A stretch of 64,000 bases of DNA from Nisaea denitrificans DSM 18348 (GCF_000426505.1 NZ_AUFM01000011.1:868001-932000), one strand, 5' to 3'. Positions 32,573 to 42,073 are shown, counted from the first letter of the stretch. The notes: a model not told the origin generated them from the letters alone. A program made the numbers and translations.

Positions 32573-34495
32573 TCAGGTCTCCTGTATCAGTGAGCGATAA
32601 ATGTCCGGAAGCGCACGGATCAGGCGCGCGGGATCGGGCAGCAGGGTGAAGCCGGCGCGGTTGAAGATCCGCGCGAACCAGTCCTGGCCGTCAGCGTCGA
32701 CGACGATGCCGTAGACCGCCTGCCCCTGCATGCGCGCCTCGTGGACGGCCATGCGGCTGTCCTCGATACCGTGCACGCCTTCGTAATGGTCTAGATCGTT
32801 CGGCTTGCCGTCGGTGAGGACCAGCAGGAGCTTGCGCGCGGCACTCTCCTTCGCCAGTTGCGCCGTGGTATGGCGGATGGCGGCTCCCAGCCGGGTGTAG
32901 TGTCCCGGACGCAGGCTGGCAATCCGTTCGGTGACCCTGGCCGACATCGGTGTATCGAAACTCTTGCAGCGGGTAAGGAAGACGCGATCGCGACGAAGCG
33001 AGGAGAAGCCCCAGATGCCGAACCGGTCACCGGCAGCATCGATACCGCCTGCAAGCGCCATCAAGGCCTCGCGCGCCGTGTCAATGACCGACCGTTCGCC
33101 GATAACCGCTTCGGTGGAACGCGAACAATCCATCAGCACGGCGACACAAAGATCGCGTTCGGTGACCCGCAGACTTTGATAAATCCGGTCACTGCCGGAG
33201 CCTGTCACGCGCAACGAAACCTGGGCCGCGATCAGCGCGTCGAGATCAAGCTCCGCACCCTCGATCTGACGTGGACGCAAGATGCGGCGCGGGTGCAGCG
33301 CCTCAAACTGACGCCGGACTCGGGCAATCAGGTGCTGGTCGACCTTGATGTCCCGAACTGGGTCCGCGGTGGCTTCTGCCTCCAGAACGCGGCAGAGATC
33401 GGGCATGTAGGCACGCGCCCGATGGTTCCATTCGGGATAGGTGTGGTGATCGGCCAGACGTTCGTGATCGGCATCCTGCGGCGCAAGGTCGAGATGCAGG
33501 CGCAGCCTCGTTGCAGCCCGCTTGTGGTTTTGCGACAGGGTGATGTGATCCTGATCCTCTGCCGCCTTCTGTGCATTGTCCTGATCGTCATCATCGACCG
33601 AGCGGTTGAGGTTCATGCTCTCGACCCAGCTCAGGATCGCCTCGAAACGATGGATGATGAAACTGTCCTTGCGATCGGCCTGCTCGCGCTCCTCGCGCGT
33701 GCCGACTTTTCGCGTGGTCGTTGCCAGCCCTGGCGGGGCTGTGCCCGGATCCTGCTCGGCGGCGGCATCGCCCGGCGCGGCACGTCCCAGCCGGAGCCAG
33801 ATAGGTACCTGGGCGGGTGATGTATAACTGCGGTGCGCTGTTGCGGTTCCGGACCGGGCCTGACGCATCAGCTCAGCCGCCGGCTCGGAAAGCGGTGCCT
33901 GATCGCCGAGATACCGGCGTGTCAGCTCCTCCAGCGCATTCTCGGTCCGGTGTGAGGCATGCGACGTGCGGGTTTCGAGCACATGAGTACGCAGTGCCCT
34001 GAACGGCTTGGCGAGCCCAGGACAAGCCGCAAGCGTACGCGACGTCAGCGCCTCCATGGCCAGAAGGTGTGCCAGGTCCACTGAAAGCAGATCAGCTGAT
34101 GGCTCGGGAGAGATCAGTCCTTCACTGCTGGCTGCCATGGCCGCCAGCCACAGATATGCCGCCCGGTTGAGGTCGAGCGTCGGGAACGCATCCATGAGCG
34201 GGGGCAGCCGCAAGCGCTCACCATCGAAGCTGGCCAGATATTCCAGCTGCCGACCGTCACCAATTGTGCGCATGACGCCGCGCCGGTGCGTGGCCGCTGT
34301 CGCGGGCGCGGCACCGATTTCGACACCACCTGCCCCGCCCAACGCCCGAAACAGAACCGCCAGAGAGGCCCGCATCGCCTCCAGCGGCACGGCACTCTCG
34401 TCGTAGCCCTCGGGCGCAGCCATGCGGCTGGCCCAGTCATGCCAGAGATTGCCGACCGTCTCTTCGGGCTCCATCAGGTCCAGCGGGCTGATCAT
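32573..34495 (-). CDS. norD: NorD, von Willebrand A-domain activator of nitric oxide reductase
   Basis: The 640-residue protein has a C-terminal VWA domain with the metal-ion site DCSRST near residue 455 (DxSxS), followed by an LLVLTDGKPND stretch near residue 572. The N-terminal part is helical and family-specific. NorD works with the MoxR-type ATPase NorQ to activate the norCB complex. It lies 15 bp after norQ in the order norC-B-Q-D, which fixes the identity. Confidence 0.92.
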   Translation of the reverse strand: MISPLDLMEPEETVGNLWHDWASRMAAPEGYDESAVPLEAMRASLAVLFRALGGAGGVEIGAAPATAATHRRGVMRTIGDGRQLEYLASFDGERLRLPPLMDAFPTLDLNRAAYLWLAAMAASSEGLISPEPSADLLSVDLAHLLAMEALTSRTLAACPGLAKPFRALRTHVLETRTSHASHRTENALEELTRRYLGDQAPLSEPAAELMRQARSGTATAHRSYTSPAQVPIWLRLGRAAPGDAAAEQDPGTAPPGLATTTRKVGTREEREQADRKDSFIIHRFEAILSWVESMNLNRSVDDDDQDNAQKAAEDQDHITLSQNHKRAATRLRLHLDLAPQDADHERLADHHTYPEWNHRARAYMPDLCRVLEAEATADPVRDIKVDQHLIARVRRQFEALHPRRILRPRQIEGAELDLDALIAAQVSLRVTGSGSDRIYQSLRVTERDLCVAVLMDCSRSTEAVIGERSVIDTAREALMALAGGIDAAGDRFGIWGFSSLRRDRVFLTRCKSFDTPMSARVTERIASLRPGHYTRLGAAIRHTTAQLAKESAARKLLLVLTDGKPNDLDHYEGVHGIEDSRMAVHEARMQGQAVYGIVVDADGQDWFARIFNRAGFTLLPDPARLIRALPDIYRSLIQET

Positions 34496-34510
34496 CGCGA
34501 TGCTCCCCGG

Positions 34511-35320
34511 TCAGCCGTAGACCACGGCGATCAGATCGCGGAGGGCCTGCTGGATATCCGGCTCGTCGGTCAGCGGCTCGATTACAGCGGCCTCAAGCGC
34601 CTGTTCGAGCGGCATGCCGCCCGCAATCAGCGTCGCAGCGTAGATCAGCAGACGGGTGGAGGCGCCCTCCTCCAGATCCATGCCCGACAGCGCCCGGATA
34701 TGACCGGCCAGCCGAACCAGCGGCGCGACACGGCTTTCCTCGAGCCCGCTTTCGCAGGACACGACGGCCGTCTCGGTCACCGCATCCGGAAAGTCGAAAC
34801 CGATCGACAGAAAGCGCTGCCGCGTAGACGGTTTCAGCCGCTTCAGGATGTTCTGGTAGCCGGGGTTGTAGCTCGCCACCAGCATGAAGCCTGGCGGCGC
34901 GGTCAGTTCTTCCCCAGTGCGGTCGATCATCAGCGTGCGACGACTATCCGTCAGCGGATGCAGCACCACGGTGACGTCTTTGCGCGCCTCGACAATCTCG
35001 TCGAGATAGCAGATCGCGCCTTCTCGCACTGCCCGTGTCAGCGGTCCGTCGACCCATTCAGTCTCCCCGCCACGGAGCAGGTAGCGGCCGATCAGATCGG
35101 CCGCGGAGAGATCGTCATGACAGGCAACGGTGTAGAGCGGGCGACCTAACCTGGCCGCCATATGCTCCACGAACCGCGTCTTGCCGCAGCCGGTCGGCCC
35201 CTTCAGAAGAAGGGCTAGACCATTGGCGTGGGCCGTTTCGAACAACGTGCATTCGTTGCCGACTGGCCGGTAGAACGGGACGGGCTGGGTGCCCGTCACG
35301 TTTTTTTTGTGCGCGTTCAT
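34511..35320 (-). CDS. norQ: NorQ, MoxR-family AAA+ ATPase
   Basis: The 269-residue MoxR/CbbQ-type ATPase has Walker A LKGPTGCGKT near residue 39, Walker B AICYLDEIVEAR near residue 102 and the sensor stretch VASYNPGYQ near residue 148. It is needed for insertion or activation of the iron centre in NorB. The start overlaps the norB stop by 4 bp, and it is followed by norD. Confidence 0.95.
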   Translation of the reverse strand: MNAHKKNVTGTQPVPFYRPVGNECTLFETAHANGLALLLKGPTGCGKTRFVEHMAARLGRPLYTVACHDDLSAADLIGRYLLRGGETEWVDGPLTRAVREGAICYLDEIVEARKDVTVVLHPLTDSRRTLMIDRTGEELTAPPGFMLVASYNPGYQNILKRLKPSTRQRFLSIGFDFPDAVTETAVVSCESGLEESRVAPLVRLAGHIRALSGMDLEEGASTRLLIYAATLIAGGMPLEQALEAAVIEPLTDEPDIQQALRDLIAVVYG

Positions 35321-36672
35321 GCCTGGCCTCTTTCGGGAGCCGCGGCTTCATCACCGGGCTCGACGATTTCCCGCTGCGGGACAAGCTGACTGTAAAGGAA
35401 GAGCAAAGCGCCCAGTACAACTGCAACACCCGCTCCGAAGCGCATGAGGTAGAAGATCTCAAGCGTGTCCTGCACATCCATGTAGTAGTCGCCGACCACC
35501 CGTTGCATATGCGTCTGGATGGTACCGGCGAAGGTCAGCACAAAGGTCATGAAGGCCATGCCGCCGGTCATTAGCCAGAAGCTGCACATGTTGAGCACCT
35601 GGTTGTAGGGTGAGCGACCCAGCAAAACCGGCATGGCATAGGTGAACATTGCCAGGTTCAGGGCGACATAGGCTCCGTAGAAGGCCAGATGTCCGTGCGC
35701 TGCCGTCACCTGCGTGCCGTGGGTGTAGTAATTGACCCCATGCAGAGTATGCAGGAAGCCCCAGACGCCGGCCCCGAAGAAGGCGACCGTCGCCGCGCCG
35801 AGCGACCACAACAGTGCCGCCTTGTTCGGATGATTGCGCCGCCCCTTCCAGACCATGATGAAGGCGAAACTCATCATGGCGAAGAACGGCACCACCTCGA
35901 AGGTCGAGAAGATCGAGCCAACCCACTGCCAGTATTCCGGCAGGCCGATCCAGTAAAAATGGTGGCCGGTACCGAGAATGCCTGAAAACAGTGCTGTGGC
36001 GACAATGACGTAGAGCCATTTTTCGATCACTTCGCGATCGACGCCGGTCAGTTTCAGCATCAGGAAGGCGAGGATCGACGCCATCACCAGCTCCCAGGTG
36101 CCTTCGACCCAGAGATGGACGATGAACCACCAGTACATCTTGTCGAGGCTGAGATTCGACGGGTTGATGAAGGCAAAGATCCACAACAGGGACAGCAGCC
36201 AAAGCCCGGTCAGAAGAACATTGGTGATCGCCGTCCGGCGCCCCGCCAGTACGGTCAGCGAGATATTGACGAGGAAGATCACCGCCGCCACCAGAATGCC
36301 GAACTTGACCCAGAGCGGTTGCTCGAGAAACTCGCGCCCGCCATGGATGCCGACGAGATAGCTCGCGACCGCGCCAAGCGTGCCGACAACGAGAATGATC
36401 AGCTGCAGATAGGCCAGCTTGACCGAGTAGATCTCGCGTTCGCTTTCTTCCGGAACGAGATAATAGGCAGCACCGAAGAACCCCAGCAGAAGCCAGACGA
36501 TCAGCGCGTTAGTGTGGATCATGCGAATGATGTTGAACGGCAGCAGCTCGGACAATGTGTTTGGAGCAACATATATCCAGCCGGCCAGCAGACCACCCAG
36601 CACCTGAATGGCAAACAGCCCCATCGCAACAACGAAATAGGCGTAGGCCACTTTTTGTGATGCGTATTTCAT
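35317..36672 (-). CDS. norB: Nitric oxide reductase large subunit (cNOR)
   Basis: The 451-residue haem-copper-oxidase-family protein has about twelve membrane helices and the conserved haem and FeB ligand regions (VEGTWELV near residue 188, TGHHFYWIGLPEYW near 215 and AAHGHLAFYGAY near 300). Length is right for the cytochrome c-dependent form that works with NorC; the N-terminal extension of quinol-dependent qNOR is absent. It reduces two NO to N2O. It is 12 bp after norC and overlaps norQ. Confidence 0.97.
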   Translation of the reverse strand: MKYASQKVAYAYFVVAMGLFAIQVLGGLLAGWIYVAPNTLSELLPFNIIRMIHTNALIVWLLLGFFGAAYYLVPEESEREIYSVKLAYLQLIILVVGTLGAVASYLVGIHGGREFLEQPLWVKFGILVAAVIFLVNISLTVLAGRRTAITNVLLTGLWLLSLLWIFAFINPSNLSLDKMYWWFIVHLWVEGTWELVMASILAFLMLKLTGVDREVIEKWLYVIVATALFSGILGTGHHFYWIGLPEYWQWVGSIFSTFEVVPFFAMMSFAFIMVWKGRRNHPNKAALLWSLGAATVAFFGAGVWGFLHTLHGVNYYTHGTQVTAAHGHLAFYGAYVALNLAMFTYAMPVLLGRSPYNQVLNMCSFWLMTGGMAFMTFVLTFAGTIQTHMQRVVGDYYMDVQDTLEIFYLMRFGAGVAVVLGALLFLYSQLVPQREIVEPGDEAAAPERGQA

Positions 36673-36684
36673 GATTTTTCTCCC

Positions 36685-37137
36685 TCAACCCGCGTCGTTA
36701 GGCGGCCAATTCTGGGTATCCGTCTGATCGGCCCAGCGGAGGAAGTCGGCCAGCCCGCGCATTTCTTCCTCGGTGATTTCGAAGTGCGGCATTTGCCGGC
36801 GACCGGGTGTTCCGGAAGGCTGCGCCTTCATCCACGCATCAAGGATCTCGAAGGCCCCTTCGGGATCGTCGAGAACACCCCAGCGGGTCATCACGTTGCC
36901 GACTTCCGGCGCGAAATACGCACCTTCGCCATGCAGCGTATGACAGTTGATGCAGCTATGCCGTTCCCAGACTTCCTTGCCGAGTTTGACCGCGTCGGTC
37001 AGCGGCATGCCTGCCGTGGATTTCTCGACGACATAGCGGTGACTGTGGATCGTCATGGCCACGAACACGACTATGAAGAACAGAGATCCTCCATAAAAAA
37101 TGTTCCTGGCCCGCGATTTTGTAAGGATCTCAGACAT
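36685..37137 (-). CDS. norC: Nitric oxide reductase cytochrome c subunit
   Basis: The 150-residue protein has one N-terminal membrane anchor (about 12-32) and a single c-type haem site CINCH near residue 62 with a distal Met in the MPHFEITEEEM stretch near residue 116. Start ATG 37137 gives the usual NorC length; a longer frame to 37197 has no basis. It passes electrons, probably from pseudoazurin or cytochrome c, to NorB. A putative Crp/Fnr-type box lies 90 bp upstream. Confidence 0.96.
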   Translation of the reverse strand: MSEILTKSRARNIFYGGSLFFIVVFVAMTIHSHRYVVEKSTAGMPLTDAVKLGKEVWERHSCINCHTLHGEGAYFAPEVGNVMTRWGVLDDPEGAFEILDAWMKAQPSGTPGRRQMPHFEITEEEMRGLADFLRWADQTDTQNWPPNDAG

Positions 37138-37226
37138 TGTGCCGGACCTGCTCGTTATTACGGATGGAGCAGAAATACCGGGGTCCGGGTTGGGCAATGT
37201 TGTCGCAGCGCAAAGAACTCAACGAT

Positions 37227-37240
37227 TTGCCGTGTCACAA
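37227..37240. promoter_or_regulatory. Putative Dnr/NnrR-type (Crp/Fnr) box upstream of norC
   Basis: TTGCCGTGTCACAA has the TTG-N8-CAA frame of Fnr/Dnr sites. With activator contact at about -41.5, transcription of norC would start near 37192, leaving a 55-nt leader. The divergent gene at 37329 could be driven from the same site. Similar boxes stand before the pseudoazurin and nirK genes. Confidence 0.5.
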
Positions 37241-37328
37241 CGAGATCACAAAGGATCAATGGTCTTGAGCCTTGACCATATGACCGCCTCGAGCTGTGGG
37301 AGCTTCGAATTGCAGGGACAATAACGTC

Positions 37329-37538
37329 ATGAGACCGCCGGATATCAACGATCCAGACTTGCCGCTGACCACGCTGTTCAAGGAATGGCCCGGGACGCCG
37401 GCGGTATTCATAAGGCACCGGATGTTGTGCTACGGCTGCCCAATTGCGCCTTTCCACACGGTTATCGACGCCTGTGCGGAATACAAACTGGATGAAGACG
37501 CGTTTCGGGCGGAACTACGTCAGGCAGCAGGTCTCTAA
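37329..37538 (+). CDS. DUF1858-type small cysteine protein
   Basis: The 69-residue protein matches the DUF1858/ScdA-N-like fold: DLPLTTLFKEWPGT, then H-R-MLCYGCPIAPFHT with two cysteines in a C-x-x-C arrangement, then a helical end. Such proteins are common beside denitrification and iron-centre repair genes. The ATG at 37329 is the first good start and there is no strong Shine-Dalgarno. It is divergent from norC and probably under the same NO/oxygen control. The precise role is unknown. Confidence 0.8.
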   Translation: MRPPDINDPDLPLTTLFKEWPGTPAVFIRHRMLCYGCPIAPFHTVIDACAEYKLDEDAFRAELRQAAGL

Positions 37539-37563
37539 AGTGGTTATTCGGCAGAAGCCGCGC

Positions 37564-38286
37564 CTAGCTCCCGGCGCCGCTCAGCAAGACGAGACGATGC
37601 GGGTCCGTCACGACAATATGACGCCGCGTACTTTCCAGAATGCCCTGCTTTTGCCAGGCACTGAGCAGCCGGCTGACCGTATGAAGCGTCGTTCCGGTCA
37701 TGTCCGAAATATTCTGCCGGGTAACCGGGAAGGCAATTTCAATCCCGTTTTCGACCTTGCGGCCGGACTGATTGGCCATCCTGAGAAGCGCCGCCGCCAG
37801 GCGTTGTTCCACGGCCTGGGTTGCCAACTCCATCAATTGGGAATGCAGTTCTCCCATGCGTTCACCGACAACTTTGTAGGTTTCGGTCGCGAAACCATCA
37901 TACTTTGACGTGAAATCGCTCCAGACCCGAACCGGCCAGGACAAGGAAACGGTCTCTGCCGCCGCAATTGCCGTTGCAGGATAGGTGTCGCGTCCCAGAG
38001 CCGGAGCAATGCCGAAAAGCTGACCGGGAGCGATATGCATCGCAATGATCTGCTCGCCCCCCGGCGTTGACTTAACGACCCGAATATAGCCGTCCAGCAG
38101 CAGATAAAACTGGTCGGCATGCATTCCTTCAGAAAAGACGGTCGCGCCCTCTTCCGCCCGCCTGGAGATTGCCTGGTCGAGGATTTCGCGGATCTGGGTG
38201 CGCTCGAGGCGTCGGAACGGTGGAAGCCCGACGAGAAGGCTTTCGTCTAATTTATTCAAAACTCGTCCCGAAGTTTGTTGCAGCAC
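37564..38286 (-). CDS. Crp/Fnr-family regulator (Dnr/NnrR-like)
   Basis: The 240-residue protein has an N-terminal cyclic-nucleotide-like sensor fold (G-EQIIAMHIAPGQLFG near residue 77), a long dimer helix (about 125-160) and a C-terminal winged helix with TRQNISDMTGTTLHTVSRLLSAW near residue 188. No cysteines are seen, so it lacks the iron-sulphur cluster of Fnr and is more like the haem-based NO sensors Dnr/NnrR. The GTG start at 38286 lies inside a Crp/Fnr-type box; a TTG at 38256 is an alternative. It is the likely activator of the nor, nir and pseudoazurin genes around it. Confidence 0.85.
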   Translation of the reverse strand: MLQQTSGRVLNKLDESLLVGLPPFRRLERTQIREILDQAISRRAEEGATVFSEGMHADQFYLLLDGYIRVVKSTPGGEQIIAMHIAPGQLFGIAPALGRDTYPATAIAAAETVSLSWPVRVWSDFTSKYDGFATETYKVVGERMGELHSQLMELATQAVEQRLAAALLRMANQSGRKVENGIEIAFPVTRQNISDMTGTTLHTVSRLLSAWQKQGILESTRRHIVVTDPHRLVLLSGAGS

Positions 38287-38288
38287 AA
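38275..38288. promoter_or_regulatory. Putative Dnr-type box for the pseudoazurin gene
   Basis: TTGTTGCAGCACAA fits TTG-N8-CAA. With the box near -41.5, a start near 38323 gives a 36-nt leader to the pseudoazurin ATG at 38359. The same bases overlap the putative start of the divergent regulator, which may allow autoregulation. Confidence 0.5.
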
Positions 38289-38358
38289 AGAGCCTCGCGC
38301 GGCACTAAAGCATAACGGTGTCAGGCAAAAATACCGAAAACAAAGAACGGATTTTTCG

Positions 38359-38790
38359 ATGTTCAGCAAAATAATGATGGCGACCGCAGCTCTTGCCATG
38401 ATGGCGGGATCCGCTTTGGCCGAAACCTACGAAGTCAAGATGCTCAACAAGGGCGCTGCGGGCTCCATGATTTTCGAGCCTGATTTTGTTGCTGCTCAAC
38501 CGGGCGACACGATCCGCTTCGTTGCGACTGACAAAGGCCACAATGTAGAATCTATCAAGGGAATGCTCCCGGACGGGGTCAAGAAGTTCAAGAGCAAGAT
38601 GAACAAGGACTTCGACCTCGTGGTCGAGACCGAAGGTCTTTACGGGCTCAAATGCACTCCCCACATCGGCATGGGGATGGTCGCCCTGATCCAGGTTGGC
38701 AAGGCCAGCAATCTTGAAGCCGTGCGTGCAGTGAAGCAGAGGGGCAAGGCAAAGAAACGGTTTGATGCCGCGTTCGCCAAGGTCAAGTGA
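38359..38790 (+). CDS. Pseudoazurin (blue copper electron carrier)
   Basis: The 143-residue protein has a signal peptide with cleavage after SALA (residue 21) and the type 1 copper ligands of pseudoazurin at correct spacing: His61 (KGHNVES), Cys99, His102 and Met107 (KCTPHIGMGM). It would carry electrons in the periplasm to NirK and perhaps NorC. It is placed between the regulator and nnrS, followed by a strong terminator. Confidence 0.95.
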   Translation: MFSKIMMATAALAMMAGSALAETYEVKMLNKGAAGSMIFEPDFVAAQPGDTIRFVATDKGHNVESIKGMLPDGVKKFKSKMNKDFDLVVETEGLYGLKCTPHIGMGMVALIQVGKASNLEAVRAVKQRGKAKKRFDAAFAKVK

Positions 38791-38819
38791 CCCGCAATTC
38801 AGAATGACTGATGCCGAGG

Positions 38820-38850
38820 GGGCGATGCCACGTATGTGCATCGCCCTTTT
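38820..38850 (+). terminator. Rho-independent terminator after pseudoazurin
   Basis: A 9-bp perfect stem (38820-38828 with 38838-38846) with a 9-nt loop is followed by TTTT at 38847-38850. It separates the pseudoazurin transcript from nnrS. Confidence 0.75.
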
Positions 38851-38874
38851 CATTTGTAAGGTGGAAACATCGAG

Positions 38875-40056
38875 ATGACTAACGAGACACGGGTGCCTGA
38901 GCGTGACCTGGCATTTCTCAGCTACGGTTTCCGGCCGTTTTTCCTGTCCGCAGCGCTATTCGCGTGCATCTCCGTCTTTCTGTGGATGCTGCTGCTGGAT
39001 GGAACACTCGAGCTTTCGAGCCCCTTTACCCCGACCGACTGGCATATCCACGAAATGCTGTTCGGATATGCATCGGCTGTCATCGCCGGCTTCCTGTTTA
39101 CGGCGATTCCGAACTGGACAGGACGCGCGCCCAAACGGGGCTGGCCGCTGGTCTTTCTCGTTATCCTGTGGCTCATCGGCCGGCTTGCGACCGGGGGGAT
39201 CTTGGGAATGGAGCCGATCGGCGTAATGCTTGCCGATTTGGCGTTCCTAGTTGCCATCGTGGCCATGATCGTCGTGGAAATCGTCGCCGGCCGGAACTGG
39301 CGAAATCTCATAGTCGTGGTTCCAGTCCTACTTTTGCTCGGGGCCAACCTCACCTTTCACGTCGAAGTCCATCTGACCGGTGTCTCCGACGTCGGCCGGC
39401 GCTTGGGTGTCGGCGTTATCGTCTTTCTGATCATGTTGATCGGCGGGCGGATCATTCCGAGCTTTACCCGGAACTGGCTGGTCAAACGCAACAGTGAAAA
39501 GCTTCCTGCTCCGATGAACCGGTTCGACGCACTCTGTCTGCTCACCGGTGGCGGAGTGCTTCTTGGCTGGTCATTCTTTCCTTATGAGCCAACTACCGGC
39601 TGGATAATGCTCGGAGCTGCCGGTCTGCAGGGCGTCCGCTTGAGCCGGTGGCGGGGCGCAAGCACCTGGAGGTCCCCTCTTCTGCTTATGCTGCATGCTG
39701 CCTATGCCTTTATTCCGCTTGGGCTCGTTACAACTGGCGCGGCTTCAATTGGCTGGATATCGCCGGCCTCCGGCGCCCATCTGCTTGGCATCGGTGCTAT
39801 CGGCGGAATGACAATGGCAGTCATGATCCGGGCTTCTCTTGGACATACAGGTCACAAGCTCGAGGCTGGGCCTCTGCTGAGCGTTGCGGCGGGGATGATT
39901 TTCAGCGCAGCACTTGTTCGGGTGTGCTTTCCGGAGGCATTTGTCGGAAGTGTTTCCGGTCTTTGGATAGCAGCGGCTCTGTGGATTGCGGGCTTTGCCA
40001 TTTTCTCGCTGAAAATTGGCCCCTATCTGACCAGAACCAGCCGAAAGCCCACGTAA
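38875..40056 (+). CDS. nnrS: NnrS-family haem/copper membrane protein
   Basis: The 393-residue polytopic protein has about twelve membrane helices and starts with the family-typical L-YGFRPFF segment (residues 16-24), followed by WHIHEMLFGY near residue 57 and RIIPSFTRNW near residue 196. NnrS proteins protect against NO or support NO metabolism and are usually under NnrR/NsrR-type control. It ends with a 34-bp convergent overlap with nirV. Confidence 0.92.
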   Translation: MTNETRVPERDLAFLSYGFRPFFLSAALFACISVFLWMLLLDGTLELSSPFTPTDWHIHEMLFGYASAVIAGFLFTAIPNWTGRAPKRGWPLVFLVILWLIGRLATGGILGMEPIGVMLADLAFLVAIVAMIVVEIVAGRNWRNLIVVVPVLLLLGANLTFHVEVHLTGVSDVGRRLGVGVIVFLIMLIGGRIIPSFTRNWLVKRNSEKLPAPMNRFDALCLLTGGGVLLGWSFFPYEPTTGWIMLGAAGLQGVRLSRWRGASTWRSPLLLMLHAAYAFIPLGLVTTGAASIGWISPASGAHLLGIGAIGGMTMAVMIRASLGHTGHKLEAGPLLSVAAGMIFSAALVRVCFPEAFVGSVSGLWIAAALWIAGFAIFSLKIGPYLTRTSRKPT

Positions 40057-40847
40057 TCCGCCGGCAGGCCGGCGGCACAGCCGCCGACTTTCGGATTACG
40101 GACCAGATCGATGACAATCGCCCGGTGCTTTCCTTCGGCGATATGAGCCCCGCAATACTCCTGTTTCGCCAAAGGCTTCACCCCGTCGGCGGTCAGATCC
40201 GTATTCGCTACACAGGTATTGGTCCACTCCCAGACATTGCCTGCAAGGTCGGATAGACCGTGGGAGTTCTCGCCGAATGCCCCGCGCGGCTTGAGTTCTG
40301 TTTCGACACCTTCACGGGCTGCGACATTGCGGGCATAGGCCTCCAGCCAGCGCTGCGCCGGGTCGTCTTTCGCTTCTTCGACGATGGCCTCTTCAACAAA
40401 GCGCTCGGCTGCCGCGCGCTGCCATTCCCTGTCATCGGGAAGACGCCAGTCGAGGCCCGTCTGGCGCGAGAACCAGGCGGCATAGGCCGTCGCGTCATAC
40501 CAGTTGACTTCGGTTTGAGGCATTTCAGCACTTGTCGGGCTACCGCCCTGGGAAACTTCTGAAGCCTTGCAAGCACCGTCTGCGACACAGGCAGCATACT
40601 CAGCGCGGCTGACCTGAAACTTCATGATTTCAAGAGGCGTTTCTGCGTCGTGCTGTTCCAGGGGTGCCTCAACAAGCTTACCGTAATAGCGATAATTCCC
40701 GGCGGGCCGATACGTGTACGGACCCGGTTCGACCACGACGGTCTCGGGCAAATCGGTGATCGCGGGCGCTGAAATGTTCCAGCCGATAATCGCGGCAACG
40801 GATGCGGTCAGAACAAGAGCGGAGAGCGATACAGTCAGGGAGCGCAT
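40023..40847 (-). CDS. nirV: NirV, formylglycine-generating-enzyme-like protein
   Basis: The 274-residue protein has an N-terminal membrane or signal segment and an FGE-sulfatase domain with V-RAEYAACVADG near residue 80, a TEVNWYDATAYAAWFS motif near residue 110, a LPDDREWQRAA stretch near residue 134 and GLSDLAGNVWEWT near residue 196. NirV commonly follows nirK; its exact role is not settled. ATG 40847 is chosen because GAGGGA lies 7 bp upstream. A terminator stands between nirK and this gene, so it may be expressed at a lower level than nirK. Confidence 0.88.
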   Translation of the reverse strand: MRSLTVSLSALVLTASVAAIIGWNISAPAITDLPETVVVEPGPYTYRPAGNYRYYGKLVEAPLEQHDAETPLEIMKFQVSRAEYAACVADGACKASEVSQGGSPTSAEMPQTEVNWYDATAYAAWFSRQTGLDWRLPDDREWQRAAAERFVEEAIVEEAKDDPAQRWLEAYARNVAAREGVETELKPRGAFGENSHGLSDLAGNVWEWTNTCVANTDLTADGVKPLAKQEYCGAHIAEGKHRAIVIDLVRNPKVGGCAAGLPADYVGFRLVLVR

Positions 40848-40868
40848 TTCCATATCCCTCGACAAGAT

Positions 40869-40898
40869 AAAAAGGGGCAGCCGTTTCCGGCCGCCCCT
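40869..40898 (-). terminator. Intrinsic terminator/attenuator between nirK and nirV
   Basis: On the minus strand a 10-bp GC-rich stem (one G-U pair; 40898-40889 with 40882-40873) with a 6-nt loop is followed by a run of five T. It lies 27 bp after the nirK stop, so nirV probably depends on read-through. Confidence 0.8.
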
Positions 40899-40924
40899 CG
40901 TTTGAGACTGACGATTGGTTGCAC

Positions 40925-42073
40925 TCAGGGCAGCGCTGTTTTGCCTTCATGAGCGGCGTTGTATTCCGTCGGAGCGACAACCTGTTCCATCAGGTCGTTG
41001 TTCCACTTGCCTTCGACCAGAACGTGAGCGGTCGCACCAAGGTTCACGGCCTCGATCAGGTTGTGGTTCACATAGGCGTAGACGCCGGGCTGCAGGAATT
41101 CGTAGAGCGCGGCACCCGCCGAGCCGCCCCGGATGAACCAGGTTTCGAGATCACGGTCGGGAGCATTGTTGAATTTGCCGTGCTCCCAAACCAGATCGCC
41201 ATGTCCGCCGATAAGGTGTGGACGGCTGTCGCGGTTGGCCTGACTATGGACGAACAGCACCCGCTCGCCTTGGCTTGCTTTCAAAGCATTGTCGCCTGTG
41301 AGGGCTCCAACCTTGCCATTGAAGACAACGTGGGTGGGAATAAGGCCGTTCATTACCTCTAGAGTGTCGGAATAGCTGTCGCCGACATCCGCGAAGCGTT
41401 TGTACTCACCGTTCTCGTCCTTCGGAACGTAGAAATCGTTCTCGCCGATATAGTAGACGCGGTCATAGCTGACCGGCTTGCCATTGTGATCCGACAAACC
41501 CTTGCGCGGCAGCACCATGACGGCGCCCGACATACCGGAGACGACGTGCCACGGGATCATCGGGCCGCCCGGCGCGCAGTGATAAACGAAGGTACCCGGC
41601 CGCGTCGCTTTCCAGCGCAGCACTGTCTTTTCACCTGGATTGACCAACGTCAGAGACCCGCCACCCAGCGCACCGGTTGCCGAGTGGAAGTCGATGTTGT
41701 GCTGCATCGTGTTGTTCGGACTGTTGTACATTGTGAGTTCAACGTAATCACCCTCATGAACCACCATCAGCGGGCCGGGAACTGACCCGTTGAAAGTCAT
41801 CGCTTGCAGATATGCGTCATCGGCGATCTGCATTTCTTTTTCGACGATCTGCATTTCGAACTCGACGATACGCGGTTCGGCAGGCGCAATCTGATCGTGC
41901 GCATGGACGAATGGCGGCTTAACCAGCTTGTGCTTGATGCGCTTGAGGGACGACAGGTCGGCCGGAGGGGCCATCGATGTGTCCATGATCTCTTCGCCCT
42001 GTGCGGCTTTAATAGCCAAGGGGGTCGCTGCAAGTCCTGCGGCACCGATTAATGCGGCTCTACGCGTCAACAT
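40925..42073 (-). CDS. nirK: Copper-containing nitrite reductase
   Basis: The 382-residue two-cupredoxin-domain enzyme reduces nitrite to NO in the periplasm. A twin-arginine start ([11 protein letters not shown]) indicates Tat export. Type 1 copper ligands are His125, Cys166, His176 and Met181, and type 2 ligands include His130 and His165, with catalytic Asp128 in HNIDFH and a late HLIGGHGD motif; spacing equals that of the Alcaligenes enzyme. ATG 42073 (AAAGGA upstream) is chosen over a start at 42106. A strong Dnr-type box precedes it. Confidence 0.97.
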   Translation of the reverse strand: MLTRRAALIGAAGLAATPLAIKAAQGEEIMDTSMAPPADLSSLKRIKHKLVKPPFVHAHDQIAPAEPRIVEFEMQIVEKEMQIADDAYLQAMTFNGSVPGPLMVVHEGDYVELTMYNSPNNTMQHNIDFHSATGALGGGSLTLVNPGEKTVLRWKATRPGTFVYHCAPGGPMIPWHVVSGMSGAVMVLPRKGLSDHNGKPVSYDRVYYIGENDFYVPKDENGEYKRFADVGDSYSDTLEVMNGLIPTHVVFNGKVGALTGDNALKASQGERVLFVHSQANRDSRPHLIGGHGDLVWEHGKFNNAPDRDLETWFIRGGSAGAALYEFLQPGVYAYVNHNLIEAVNLGATAHVLVEGKWNNDLMEQVVAPTEYNAAHEGKTALP

